Below are positions 1-7,631 of a stretch of 18,049 nt of DNA, in pieces. A model generated the notes under the pieces. The model did no database searches, had not been told where the DNA came from, and saw only the letters and a program-made list of their open reading frames with translations. How positions within the stretch are numbered: the stretch's first letter is position 1; each line of letters begins with the position of its first letter. Position numbers and translations under genes: made by a program. The DNA comes from Bacillota bacterium (GTDB lineage: Bacteria; Bacillota; Clostridia; Christensenellales; SZUA-584): positions 1 to 18,049 of the forward strand of contig JAEZIW010000163.1 in assembly GCA_023436525.1 (NCBI GenBank), given 5' to 3'.

Positions 1-506
1 GGTGCAATCAGCGCATCGTTGATGGCTTCCACTAGCGCAAGCGCGGTGCCGCTCGGGGAATCCACCTTCTGATTGTGATGCTTTTCCACAATCTCGATGT
101 CGCAGTCTTCGCCGAGAAAAGCGGCGGCGCGGCGGCAAAGCTCCATCTGAAGATTGACGCCGAGCGACATGTTCGCGGAAAAAAACAGCGGAACTTGCGC
201 CGATGCATTTTTTATCTTTGTCTTTTCTTCGTCCGTATAGCCGGTTGTGCATATCACAATGGGAATACCGCGAGACAACGCGTAACGCAGATTGGCTTCC
301 AGCGCTTCGGGCCGCGAAAAATCAATAATCACGTCGGGGGTTTCCCGGCAATCAAATATATCGGCATACACCGAAAAATCGTTAACCACGGCGTCCGGCA
401 TTTTATCAACGCCCGCGCAAACGCGCATATCATCGGAAATGGATGCAAACTTTGCAACAGTCTGACCCATTTTTCCGTTTGCGCCGCATAAAAGTATGTT
501 AACCAT
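1..506 (-). CDS. dapB: 4-hydroxy-tetrahydrodipicolinate reductase, 3' end cut by window edge
   Basis: DapB reduces the dapA product to tetrahydrodipicolinate with NAD(P)H, the second step of the diaminopimelate/lysine branch, in the cytosol. I read 168 codons from an ATG at 504-506 down to the window edge. The N-terminus is a Rossmann fold with the nucleotide loop GANGKMG (residues 8-14). The family's catalytic signature is intact: EIVEKHHNQK followed by VDSPSGTA (about residues 138-155), with H143/H144 and K147 as the expected acid/substrate residues. An AGAGGT ribosome binding site precedes the ATG. The gene starts 47 bases after dapA and is the third gene of the riboswitch-controlled unit. 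Roughly the last 80 codons of a typical DapB lie outside the window. The identification rests on the signature and the context and is firm. Confidence 0.95.
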   Translation of the reverse strand, partial: MVNILLCGANGKMGQTVAKFASISDDMRVCAGVDKMPDAVVNDFSVYADIFDCRETPDVIIDFSRPEALEANLRYALSRGIPIVICTTGYTDEEKTKIKNASAQVPLFFSANMSLGVNLQMELCRRAAAFLGEDCDIEIVEKHHNQKVDSPSGTALALVEAINDALIA

Positions 507-553
507 GCTTACCTCTTTATCTTTGGTTTATCCACGGTGCGCCAGCACACCGT

Positions 554-1435
554 TCAGGCGATGTCAAAATCAAGTGTCATCAGTTCTTTTTTCAGTATCA
601 CGGCTTTGTCGGCGCTCATTTCCGTCAGCGGCATACGCGGCACACCAACGTTGATGCCGATCATGTTAAGCGCCATCTTGACAGGGATCGGGTTCACTTC
701 CAGGAACAGCGCGTCGATCAACGGATTGAGCTTAAACTGCAGCTCTCTGGATCGCGCCACATCACCGTTCAAAAAGCTCATCACCATATCGTGCGTCATG
801 CCGGGAAGCACATTGGACACGACCGAAATAACGCCCTTGGCGCCGAGTGCGAGCAGCGGCACCACGTGGTCGTCGCAGCCGGAGTAGATATCGATATCAG
901 GGCAGAGGCGCGCCGTCTCGGTGATCTGAGCGATGTTGCCGGTAGCGTCTTTCACGGCAACGATATTATCATGAGAGGCAATTTCCTTCATCACACAAGG
1001 CTTGATATTCACGCCCGTACGGCCCGGTATGTTATAAGCCACAATGGGCAGATTCACCGCGTCCGCAATGGTATGGTAGTGCTTAATCAGCCCGGCGTCG
1101 GTGCATTTGTTGTAATACGGTGTTACCAGCAGCAGGCCGTCTACGCCAAGGTCGGCAGCTTCCATGGAGATTTCTATCGCCGTGAGGGTGTTGTTGCTGC
1201 CCGTTCCGGCAATAACCGGAACACGCCCCGCGGTCTGTTTAACGACGAACTCGATCGCGCTCAAGTCTTCTTCCTTGGTCATCGTCGACGATTCGCCGGT
1301 TGTGCCGCAAACGATAAGTGCGTCGATTCCGCCTTTTATCTGATACTCAATCAGCGTTTCAAAAGCGGCAAAATCGATACCGTTGTCGTCAAAAGGCGTT
1401 ACCAGCGCGGTACCTGCTCCTTTAAAAATGCTCAT
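554..1435 (-). CDS. dapA: 4-hydroxy-tetrahydrodipicolinate synthase
   Basis: DapA condenses pyruvate with aspartate semialdehyde, the first committed step towards diaminopimelate and lysine. The 293-residue protein has the usual length and the class I aldolase TIM-barrel signatures: GTTGE at 44-48, the tyrosine pair YY at 107-108, YNIPGRTG at 134-141 (catalytic Y134 and substrate-binding R139), and the Schiff-base lysine K162 in VAVKDATGN. The start ATG at 1433-1435 follows a GGAAGGGAG ribosome binding site. It lies 28 bases after asd, which makes its substrate, and 47 bases before dapB, which uses its product. Feedback by lysine on the enzyme varies between lineages and was not judged here. 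Transcription should be under the upstream lysine riboswitch. Confidence 0.97.
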   Translation of the reverse strand: MSIFKGAGTALVTPFDDNGIDFAAFETLIEYQIKGGIDALIVCGTTGESSTMTKEEDLSAIEFVVKQTAGRVPVIAGTGSNNTLTAIEISMEAADLGVDGLLLVTPYYNKCTDAGLIKHYHTIADAVNLPIVAYNIPGRTGVNIKPCVMKEIASHDNIVAVKDATGNIAQITETARLCPDIDIYSGCDDHVVPLLALGAKGVISVVSNVLPGMTHDMVMSFLNGDVARSRELQFKLNPLIDALFLEVNPIPVKMALNMIGINVGVPRMPLTEMSADKAVILKKELMTLDFDIA

Positions 1436-1463
1436 ACATTAAGCTCCCTTCCTCAGGTTATAA

Positions 1464-2543
1464 TCACCTGTCAAAATAGCCCTTGGCGGCCAGCAGCTCG
1501 GCCATTAGCACAGCGCCGCCCGCTGCACCGCGCAGCGTGTTGTGGCTGAGGCACACAAATTTGTAGTCGTAGATCGGGTCTTCGCGCAGACGACCGATGG
1601 AAACAGCCATGCCGTTGCCGTTATCACGGTCCAGCTTGGTCTGAGGCCGTGCATCTTCCTCAAAATACATGAGGAACTGCTCGGGCGCGCTCGGCAGCTT
1701 CAGCTCCTGCGGCACGCCCTTGAAGCTTTGCCACCGCTGCTTGATCTCATCCATTGACGGTTTTTTGGCAAACTTCACAAACGTGGCGGCCATGTGTCCG
1801 TCGGATGCGGGCACACGGATGCACTGTGTTGTAATCACAGGCGCATCGGCATTCACAATCACATCGCCATCAATAGCACCCCAAATCTTTAAGGGTTCCT
1901 GTTCGCTCTTTTGCTCTTCGCCGCCGATATACGGAATCACATTATCAACCATCTCCGGCCAAGAGTCGAAGGTTTTGCCCGCGCCCGATATCGCCTGATA
2001 TGTGCAGGCTACAATCTGCTCAATGCCAAAATCATACAACGGCTGCAGCGCAGGCACATAGGTCTGTATCGAGCAATTCGGCTTCACGGCGATAAAGCCG
2101 CGCTTTGTGCCGAGGCGTTTTTTCTGGCTGTCGATAATCGCAATGTGTCCGGGGTTAATCTCGGGCATCAGCATCGGCACATCCGGCGTGCCGCGGTGCG
2201 CGCTGTTGTTGGAAACCACCGGGATTTCTGCTTTAGCATATGCTTCCTCAAGCTGTTTTGTCAGCGCTTTATCAAGGCTGATTGCGCAGAACACAAAGTC
2301 TACGGTCTCAGCGGCTTTTTTGATATCCGACGCGTCGTAGACGGTCATCTTGGCAATGCTGTCCGGAAGGGGAGTTGTCATCGCCCAGCGCCCTTCTACG
2401 GCTTCGCCGTACGTTTTTCCTGCGGAACGTTCGCTCGCGCTCAAAAGTGCGATGTCGAACCAAGGGTGGTCAGCGAGCAGCGATACAAAACGCTGTCCGA
2501 CCATGCCTGTTGCCCCAACGATGCCTACCTTGAATTTGTTCAT
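1464..2543 (-). CDS. asd: Aspartate-semialdehyde dehydrogenase, archaeal/fungal-type
   Basis: Asd reduces aspartyl phosphate to aspartate semialdehyde with NADPH, the branch point for lysine, threonine and methionine. The 359-residue protein begins with the nucleotide-binding loop GIVGATGMVGQRF. The catalytic cysteine is C157 in VKPNCSIQ, with Q183 in the following strand. R243 and H250 lie in CIRVPASDGH, and the C-terminus contains LRGAAGGAV. Length and these motifs match the archaeal/fungal-type enzyme rather than the shorter classical bacterial form; this type is also common in Clostridia. GGAGG stands 8 bases before the ATG at 2541-2543. It is the first gene of the asd-dapA-dapB unit, behind a lysine riboswitch and terminator. 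Confidence 0.96.
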   Translation of the reverse strand: MNKFKVGIVGATGMVGQRFVSLLADHPWFDIALLSASERSAGKTYGEAVEGRWAMTTPLPDSIAKMTVYDASDIKKAAETVDFVFCAISLDKALTKQLEEAYAKAEIPVVSNNSAHRGTPDVPMLMPEINPGHIAIIDSQKKRLGTKRGFIAVKPNCSIQTYVPALQPLYDFGIEQIVACTYQAISGAGKTFDSWPEMVDNVIPYIGGEEQKSEQEPLKIWGAIDGDVIVNADAPVITTQCIRVPASDGHMAATFVKFAKKPSMDEIKQRWQSFKGVPQELKLPSAPEQFLMYFEEDARPQTKLDRDNGNGMAVSIGRLREDPIYDYKFVCLSHNTLRGAAGGAVLMAELLAAKGYFDR

Positions 2544-2580
2544 CTGTTTGTCCTCCAGATATATTAAAAGTATTTATATA

Positions 2581-2613
2581 CAAAAATAGTGCGCATACCA
2601 AAACATAGCGCAC
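2581..2613 (-). terminator. Intrinsic terminator of the lysine riboswitch
   Basis: On the minus strand the arms GTGCGC (2608-2613) and GCGCAC (2589-2594) form a hairpin, possibly extended by a bulged UA pair. It is followed by CTATTTTTG (2588-2580). It lies after the riboswitch aptamer and before the asd ribosome binding site, where the expression platform of a transcription-terminating lysine riboswitch should be. The competing antiterminator was not resolved by eye. Confidence 0.7.
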
Positions 2614-2650
2614 CACCGTCATAATACCGCAAATTAATGCAATGCCGGAC

Positions 2651-2820
2651 TACAGCAGCGCTCCGTCTTAAAAAAGACGACAGTTGCATGGCTGTTCGCC
2701 ATACCCCCAGGCAAAACCTTCGCGGACGGTTTTCCTTCGGCAGTTTCCCCTTTTTCATGTGCTTCACGGGCACCCGCTGCCTCTGCACAGATACTCTTGA
2801 AAACCGCGCCTCAAACTGTA
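2651..2820 (-). promoter_or_regulatory. Lysine riboswitch (L-box) aptamer
   Basis: The minus-strand leader carries the conserved lysine aptamer blocks in the right order. They are GAGGCGCG then TTCAAGAGTAT near the 5' end (about 2812-2790), AAAAGGGGAAACTGCCGAAG (about 2755-2736), GCCTGGGGG then TGGCGAACAGCCATGCAACTG (about 2712-2681), and GGAGCGCTGC near the 3' end. The outer arms TACAG (2816-2820) and CTGTA (2651-2655) can close P1. Compared from memory with the Bacillus subtilis lysC leader, the same blocks are present. Lysine binding is expected to let the downstream terminator form and lower asd-dapA-dapB transcription. A covariance-model search for the lysine riboswitch family would settle it. 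Confidence 0.9.
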
Positions 2821-2838
2821 ATGGTATTTATGTGCTTG

Positions 2839-2867
2839 ATTATACCATCGTAAACTTTGCACGTCAA
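2839..2867 (-). promoter_or_regulatory. Promoter of the asd-dapA-dapB operon
   Basis: TTGACG (2867-2862) and a perfect TATAAT (2844-2839) are separated by 17 bases on the minus strand. Transcription would start about 7 bases later, roughly 10 bases before the 5' arm of the riboswitch, which fits a leader transcript. Confidence 0.85.
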
Positions 2868-2877
2868 CCAAATATAG

Positions 2878-2935
2878 CCCGCCCATAGTTAAATTGGCGG
2901 GTAAAGAACAAAAGCCCGTGCATGGCATACACAGG
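2878..2935 (-). terminator. Tandem hairpins after the zinc-ribbon gene
   Basis: On the minus strand CCTGTG (2935-2930) pairs with CACGGG (2920-2915), including one G-U pair, and is followed by CTTTTGTTCTTT. This is a plausible intrinsic terminator for the zinc-ribbon gene. A second hairpin, CCCGCC (2901-2896 on the minus strand) with GGCGGG (2883-2878), follows just before the lysine-operon promoter. It has no clear T-run. Confidence 0.4.
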
Positions 2936-3002
2936 TTTTTGTTGAACTGAATTTGTTATTTGGCGGATCAGAACTCAGCTAAGCATATCCTCAGATTCTG
3001 AT

Positions 3003-3173
3003 TTATCGGATGGTTAATGGTACACCGGTAAATGAAGTCCCAAAAGTCGAATCGGTCATGTTCTATATTTGCCGCGCGCCATCATACTCAAGCAGTGTGA
3101 AGCCGCAGACATAAAGGTCTCCGCCCAATCTGTAAATACCGACCTGAATTGTACGTTGCTTGATTTTGATGAT
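3003..3173 (-). pseudogene. Decayed in-frame copy of the zinc-ribbon protein's C-terminal module
   Basis: Reading on in the same frame past the TAA of the zinc-ribbon gene gives a peptide that resembles that protein's own C-terminus. The segments IYRLGGDLYVCGFTLLEYDG then ARQI line up with the intact gene's LYQYNGKFYVGGFAVMKYNG then KWQI. A TAG (3065-3063) stands where the intact copy has a tyrosine codon. Similarity continues weakly (NM versus RM, then GVP) to a TAA at 3005-3003. At DNA level GGCAAATATA is shared around the TAG. There is no start codon with a ribosome binding site. It is best read as a remnant of a tandem duplication of this gene or of a paralogue whose front was deleted. 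Expression through readthrough is possible but unsupported. Confidence 0.65.
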
Positions 3174-4166
3174 TTATTTCCAATCATCGAATTCAGACGG
3201 GTCATCAATTGGTATCGCCGGAACTCCGGGAACGCTTGATTGCATACGGTATATTTGCCATTTACCGTTATATTTCATCACTGCAAAGCCACCGACATAG
3301 AACTTGCCGTTGTACTGGTACAATACGGCTCTGTATTGCACATCCTGGGCACCGAATATTTGCGACAAAATATTTCGGCGTTCTTTGTCACCGTCAGGTG
3401 TATGGATAACAGTGTTTTTTATATGGATAATTTCAAGGTCAGCCATCAAGGATGTGTCGAACGAATTGAGCAATTCAGGATATTTTTCATCATTTAGCTC
3501 TGAAGGATGTCCTTCAAAAACACTATAAAACTCCATCGGCACATTGAAAGATACGGTAAAACGATAAACATCGCTCAATAACGCTTCAGTCATTCCAAGC
3601 TCATTGTACTTTATAAAATCGGGCCGCACTGTGGGGAGGTAGCCTTCACCGATGGGATTAATCTCGCCCATAAAATTAGAAAAATAGGTGTAATCAAAAC
3701 CTTTTGCCATGTTGTTAATGGCGCTGGTGCTTAAAATGCCGTCAATATCATTGGCTTTCAAATATACGATAAAGTTGTTTATCGCGTCTTCAGGTGTGTC
3801 AAAGCTTTGAGAAGAAACCGCTGACCCATTTGAAGCATGGACAGACGACGCCGGGATGACTCCGAACAATGTTAGTAATAATGCCACAGCCAAAAGCACT
3901 GATACAGCTGCAAAGATAATGGCGGTCAGGTTCCTTTTTTTATCCGGCTTTTGTATTGTCGCAGATTTATCGGACAAATCATTCTTGTAAGGCGTATATT
4001 CGGGAAATGCATCCGACGGCGTGGCTGACGGAAACAAAGAATCACTTGCACCAACATGAGCAGGCACATGCGTCTGATTAGGAACAGTTGTTTGGACGGG
4101 GGTGCCGCAATAGTCACAGCAAGCTTTGTGTTCGGGAATACTTATTCCGCATATCCTGCAAAACAT
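3174..4166 (-). CDS. Membrane-anchored zinc-ribbon protein of unknown function
   Basis: The 330-residue protein starts with a zinc ribbon: C3-x-x-C6 and C17-x-x-C20, with an extra C16. A Pro/Ser/Thr-rich linker follows, then one hydrophobic segment at about 80-102, then a long C-terminal domain. That domain opens with SFDTPEDAINNFIVYLKAND, the look of NTF2-like or DUF4878-type domains fused to zinc ribbons in Firmicutes. The ribbon should be cytosolic and the rest outside. I chose the ATG at 4164-4166 because GGAG stands 8 bases before it. The upstream in-frame ATG at 4194-4196 lies in the predicted -10 box. The stretch looks more AT-rich than the dap genes. Function is not known. The degraded repeat of its C-terminus lies directly behind it. 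Confidence 0.8.
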   Translation of the reverse strand: MFCRICGISIPEHKACCDYCGTPVQTTVPNQTHVPAHVGASDSLFPSATPSDAFPEYTPYKNDLSDKSATIQKPDKKRNLTAIIFAAVSVLLAVALLLTLFGVIPASSVHASNGSAVSSQSFDTPEDAINNFIVYLKANDIDGILSTSAINNMAKGFDYTYFSNFMGEINPIGEGYLPTVRPDFIKYNELGMTEALLSDVYRFTVSFNVPMEFYSVFEGHPSELNDEKYPELLNSFDTSLMADLEIIHIKNTVIHTPDGDKERRNILSQIFGAQDVQYRAVLYQYNGKFYVGGFAVMKYNGKWQIYRMQSSVPGVPAIPIDDPSEFDDWK

Positions 4167-4195
4167 AATCGAACTCCTTTGGTTATGATATATCA

Positions 4196-4224
4196 ATCAT
4201 ACAATAACATACATAAAGCTACAA
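4196..4224 (-). promoter_or_regulatory. Promoter of the zinc-ribbon gene
   Basis: TTGTAG (4224-4219) and TATGAT (4201-4196) are separated by 17 bases on the minus strand. The start would be near 4189, leaving a short leader with a good GGAG site before the ATG at 4166. Confidence 0.55.
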
Positions 4225-4263
4225 TATAAACCATTTATCGCCCAAAAATTCATCATATCATGA

Positions 4264-4292
4264 TTGTGTATGATACAACTGTATAGTATAGT
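4264..4292 (+). promoter_or_regulatory. Promoter of the methyltransferase gene
   Basis: TTGTGT (4264-4269) and TATAGT (4287-4292) are 17 bases apart. The -35 lies inside an inverted repeat, TATCAT (4256-4261) and ATGATA (4270-4275), which could be an operator. A start near 4299 excludes the TTG at 4295 as the initiation codon and supports the TTG at 4322. Confidence 0.45.
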
Positions 4293-4321
4293 ATTTGGAA
4301 AACGAGAGAGCGGAGACTTTT

Positions 4322-5047
4322 TTGAAAGCTTACAGTACACTCGCAAAAGCGTATAACGAGCTCATGGCAGATGTGGATTACGACGCGTGGGCGGCCTATA
4401 TCGGCAAACTCATCGGTAAAAGCGATGCGCGCGTTTATGAAACGGCGTGCGGCACGGGTTGCCTCACGTTTCGCCTTTACGATATGGGGTTTGATATCGT
4501 GGCGTCAGACATCTCTGCCGATATGCTGCAAAAGGCCGCGCAGACCGCGCGCGAAACCGGGCGCGATATCACGTTTGCGCAGCAGGATATGCGGCACTTT
4601 GAAGCGGGGAAAAAGGCAGATGCCGTGATAGCGGCATGCGACGGCGTGAATTATCTGGATGCACAGGGCTTTTCTCAGTTCGCGGCTTCGGCATTTCGCG
4701 CGCTGAAGGATGGCGGCATGCTGCTATTCGATATCAGCACCAAAGCAAAGCTTAAGGCGATGGACGGCCAAGTGTATTTTGACGACTCGGACGACGTGTC
4801 GTGCATATGGAAAAACACGTTTGACACGCGCAGCGATACGCTGACGATGGATTTAACGCTGTTTGTCAGAAACGGCAGCCTTTTTGAACGCACAGGCGAA
4901 ACGCATGTTCAGCATGCACACGATACAGCGTTGCTGTGCCGTACATTGGAGCAGGCCGGGTTTAAGGACGTTGCCACCTATAATTTTTTATCGAAAACAC
5001 CCTGCCCGGATAGCGCACAGCGCGCGCAGTTCGTTTGCCGCAAATAA
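4322..5047 (+). CDS. Class I SAM-dependent methyltransferase, substrate unknown
   Basis: The protein is about 241 residues long. It has motif I VYETACGTG (38-46), the acidic residue D63 after the second strand (ASDISADML), CDGVNYL (107-113) and GGMLLFDIS (131-139), all typical of the Rossmann methyltransferase fold. The N-terminus AYSTLAKAYNELMADVDYDAW is typical of small Firmicutes methyltransferases of the YqeM-like group, so the TTG at 4322 is preferred. GGAG (4312-4315) lies 6 bases before it. A start at 4295 would lie before the expected transcript start. Which molecule is methylated cannot be told. There is no rsfS or comE neighbour here, so orthology with YqeM is not claimed. The TPR gene follows after about 50 bases with its own promoter. 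Confidence 0.8.
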   Translation: MKAYSTLAKAYNELMADVDYDAWAAYIGKLIGKSDARVYETACGTGCLTFRLYDMGFDIVASDISADMLQKAAQTARETGRDITFAQQDMRHFEAGKKADAVIAACDGVNYLDAQGFSQFAASAFRALKDGGMLLFDISTKAKLKAMDGQVYFDDSDDVSCIWKNTFDTRSDTLTMDLTLFVRNGSLFERTGETHVQHAHDTALLCRTLEQAGFKDVATYNFLSKTPCPDSAQRAQFVCRK

Positions 5048-5073
5048 CTGGCGTATGCTTTTGATGCCGCATA

Positions 5074-5082
5074 TGATATAAT
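5074..5082 (+). promoter_or_regulatory. Extended -10 promoter before the TPR gene
   Basis: TGATATAAT is a perfect extended -10 element (TGnTATAAT). No convincing -35 is seen 17 bases upstream. The start would be near 5089, just ahead of AGGAG (5091-5095), so the leader would be only about a dozen bases long. Confidence 0.6.
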
Positions 5083-5100
5083 AAGGGCAGAGGAGATGAC

Positions 5101-6795
5101 ATGAAGGACAAAAGAAACAACAAAATACTCAGCTTTCATCAGCCGGCGGAGTTCTATATCAAAAAAGCGGAAAAGCATATTGACGCGGGCAATTTTCTGG
5201 AAGCGCTGGCACTCTATCGTTGTGTGCTGGGCATGGAGCCCGAAAATATAGACTATCTTTTGAGCATTGCACAGATTTATTCGGAAATGGGCCTTTACGC
5301 CGAATCCAACGACGTGCTGCTCAAAATCGCGAAATATGGAAACACACCCACCGAGTGTTTGTTTGCGCTCGGGTGCAATTATATGGGGCTAAAAAACTAC
5401 GAGCTTGCAGACGAAGCGTTTGAGCAATATCTCGCGGTTGATCCGGAAGGCGAATATGCCGAGGATATCGACGAGCTGTTTGATATTATGGATGAGGAAG
5501 ATTACGACGACGACGTTACCCTTCATGATATCAGCCGGCGGATGCTTTATGAAGAAGCATATGAGGGAAAGCAGTGCCTTGACAAAGGCGATTATAAAAA
5601 CGCCATCACACACCTCGAGAAGGTGACAGCCCGCGACGAAACAATGGTGAGCGCGATGAACAACCTGGCGCTTGCATATTTCTTTGAGGGGCGCAAACAG
5701 GAGGCGGTAACGCTCTCCAAACGCGTGCTGGTTACGCAGCCGCTGAATCTGCACGCCTGCTGCAATCTGGCGCTTTTTTATTCGGATTTGAACGACCATG
5801 CAAACGCTGCCGTATACTTGGAGAAGCTCGACAGTCTCGGAGAATCGGAGCCGGAGGATATGCACAAAATCGCGCTCACTTACTGCGAGCTTGGCTATCA
5901 TCAAAAGGCGTATCTGATGTTTCTGAAAATCGTGTCGTTTCAGCCGTACGATATCAGGATACTGCATTTTTGCGGCGTTGCCGCATATAACAGCGGGCTG
6001 TATACCGAGGCACTTTCAAACTTCGTCAAGATATTGAAGATTGATCCTGATAACAGCCTTGCGCTGTATTACAAAACGCTGGCGGAACAGGCGAAGCAAA
6101 ACGGCGCTTTAAAAGAGCTCGAATACGTTTATCAGGTGCAGTTTGACGAGATCAAGCGCCGTATCGGGTATCTCAACGAATGCTTGCGGCAAAAGAATGT
6201 GAGCCTCTCGCATAAATGGGAAAGCGACGAGTTGTTTAAGTCCATCATGTATTGGGGGCTGCATTACGGCGACGAGTATATAAAAAAGATCGTGCTCGAA
6301 GTGATGAGCATGTTCGCAGATAAAAAGGCCGAAGAGATCTTTCGCGACTTTTTGCTCAAAAGCTCGGAATCGGATGAGATTAAAAACGACGTTTTTATGT
6401 ATCTTAAGAAAATGGGCGCGAAGGAACCCTATGTGGCATATATCAAAGGGTCAATCGCTGAGGTGCGTGTCGGGACGGTATCCGAAGATTTAAAAACACT
6501 GCCAAAGCTGTATGCGGAAGCGTTGACCAGCTTTATTGGGCATACACGGCCGCGTTACAGCGACGAATTCGTCACGCTGGGTGTGGAACTGATGCTCTCG
6601 GTGGTCAAAGCCAAAAAAGATGACGGTAAATGGGTGCGTTCTGTCAGTGCGTTTGCCGCGGCGCTGGAGCTTCGCGCATGCGAAAAGTCTAAAAAGGAAG
6701 AGACACCCACCACCAGCGAGCTTATGGCTGTGTACGGCATATCGCCGCTCACGCTGAAGAAGTATTACCGGCTGATGTTTGATGAAAAAGAATAG
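5101..6795 (+). CDS. Tetratricopeptide-repeat protein
   Basis: The 564-residue protein has no signal peptide or membrane segment. Helical TPR-like repeats are visible at about 16-115 (for example AGNFLEALALYRCVLGMEPEN) and about 150-345 (KGDYKNAITHLEKV, ALSNFVKILKIDPDN). An acidic stretch at about 120-138 (DEEDYDDD) separates them. From about 345 to 500 the sequence is helical but not clearly TPR. The C-terminus TSELMAVYGISPLTLKKYYR could form a small helix-turn-helix-like unit. TPRs bind other proteins, so this is probably a scaffold; the partner is unknown. AGGAG lies 5 bases before the ATG. The next gene starts 11 bases after its stop, so co-transcription with the next three genes is likely. 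Confidence 0.85.
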   Translation: MKDKRNNKILSFHQPAEFYIKKAEKHIDAGNFLEALALYRCVLGMEPENIDYLLSIAQIYSEMGLYAESNDVLLKIAKYGNTPTECLFALGCNYMGLKNYELADEAFEQYLAVDPEGEYAEDIDELFDIMDEEDYDDDVTLHDISRRMLYEEAYEGKQCLDKGDYKNAITHLEKVTARDETMVSAMNNLALAYFFEGRKQEAVTLSKRVLVTQPLNLHACCNLALFYSDLNDHANAAVYLEKLDSLGESEPEDMHKIALTYCELGYHQKAYLMFLKIVSFQPYDIRILHFCGVAAYNSGLYTEALSNFVKILKIDPDNSLALYYKTLAEQAKQNGALKELEYVYQVQFDEIKRRIGYLNECLRQKNVSLSHKWESDELFKSIMYWGLHYGDEYIKKIVLEVMSMFADKKAEEIFRDFLLKSSESDEIKNDVFMYLKKMGAKEPYVAYIKGSIAEVRVGTVSEDLKTLPKLYAEALTSFIGHTRPRYSDEFVTLGVELMLSVVKAKKDDGKWVRSVSAFAAALELRACEKSKKEETPTTSELMAVYGISPLTLKKYYRLMFDEKE

Positions 6796-6806
6796 GGTGA
6801 TTGTAT

Positions 6807-7631
6807 ATGTTGATTGATTTTGAACAACGATTCTCAGAATACCTTCATCAATATTTGCACCACAGCGGCCTGAATGAAGATGAAATTGAAGAGCGTGCAC
6901 CGGAGCTTTATTTGGAGTGGCTCGACAGCCCCAAGGAATGGCTTTCGGGTGCCACCCCGAGCGGATTCTTTGCGGCGATGGATTCCGGCGAGCTTGTTAC
7001 CGAGCTCGGGCGCTACATGCTTTCGGATATGTCGATACCGGGGCCGCTGCTGAACCAAATTGCCGACTGCAGCAATGAGACTTATCCGCTGCTGGTTTCG
7101 CTGATGCAGAATTACGAAGGGGACAAAAGTGACGAGATTCGTACGGCGGTTGTCCGGCTGATTGAAGAGATGGATATGCCGCGCCCGTTTGCGTATTATA
7201 TTGAGGTGGTATCTTCGGCTTCGGGGCCGAGCGATTTTACCGAAGCGTGCGTGGAGGAACTGAAAAACGCTGGGGCGGATTTTTTGGACAAGGTGATCGC
7301 GGCGTACGAAGCAGCGGTATCGGTATATGCCGCCGACTGCTTTTTGGATATACTTGCCGATATGCCGTTAGATGAGCGCGCTTACGAGCTGACGCTTGAG
7401 AGATTCCTTTATAGCGACACGAACCAGGCATTTTACGCGAGCTGCCTTGGCAAGCTCGGCTGCGAAAAGGCGCTGCCGTATCTGGAAGAAGCGTTGAGGC
7501 AGGACGGTATCAAATACTTTGATTATATCAGTATCAAAAACGCGGTTGAGGCCTTGGGCGGCGAGGTGATGATCGATCGCGATTTCACGGGAGACAAGGA
7601 TTACGAATCGTTGATCGGCAGGGAGGATTAA
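6807..7631 (+). CDS. Hypothetical protein, alpha-helical repeat (HEAT-like)
   Basis: The protein is about 274 residues, acidic and soluble, with no signal peptide. It reads as successive helical pairs, for example ETYPLLVSLMQNYEGDKSDE followed by IRTAVVRLIEEM, and CLGKLGCEKALPYLEEALRQ. The last looks like a HEAT-type unit in which repair or damage-sensing scaffolds often specialise, but no named family is recognised. The ATG at 6807 is preferred over the TTG at 6801 because GGGTG (6795-6799) is 7 bases from the ATG and only 1 from the TTG. It sits between the TPR gene and the HD gene, and its stop is immediately followed by the GTG of the HD gene. A shared function with the TPR protein is inferred from context only. 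Confidence 0.75.
   Translation: MLIDFEQRFSEYLHQYLHHSGLNEDEIEERAPELYLEWLDSPKEWLSGATPSGFFAAMDSGELVTELGRYMLSDMSIPGPLLNQIADCSNETYPLLVSLMQNYEGDKSDEIRTAVVRLIEEMDMPRPFAYYIEVVSSASGPSDFTEACVEELKNAGADFLDKVIAAYEAAVSVYAADCFLDILADMPLDERAYELTLERFLYSDTNQAFYASCLGKLGCEKALPYLEEALRQDGIKYFDYISIKNAVEALGGEVMIDRDFTGDKDYESLIGRED

Noticed and set aside
791..1549. A 252-codon open frame opposite dapA
   Set aside because: It is antisense to a certain gene (dapA and the start of asd's end), is rich in His/Arg as usual for shadow frames, and has no site.
2564..2788. A 74-codon open frame on the minus strand upstream of asd
   Set aside because: It lies across the lysine riboswitch and terminator, has low-complexity coding character, and its sequence is explained by RNA structure.
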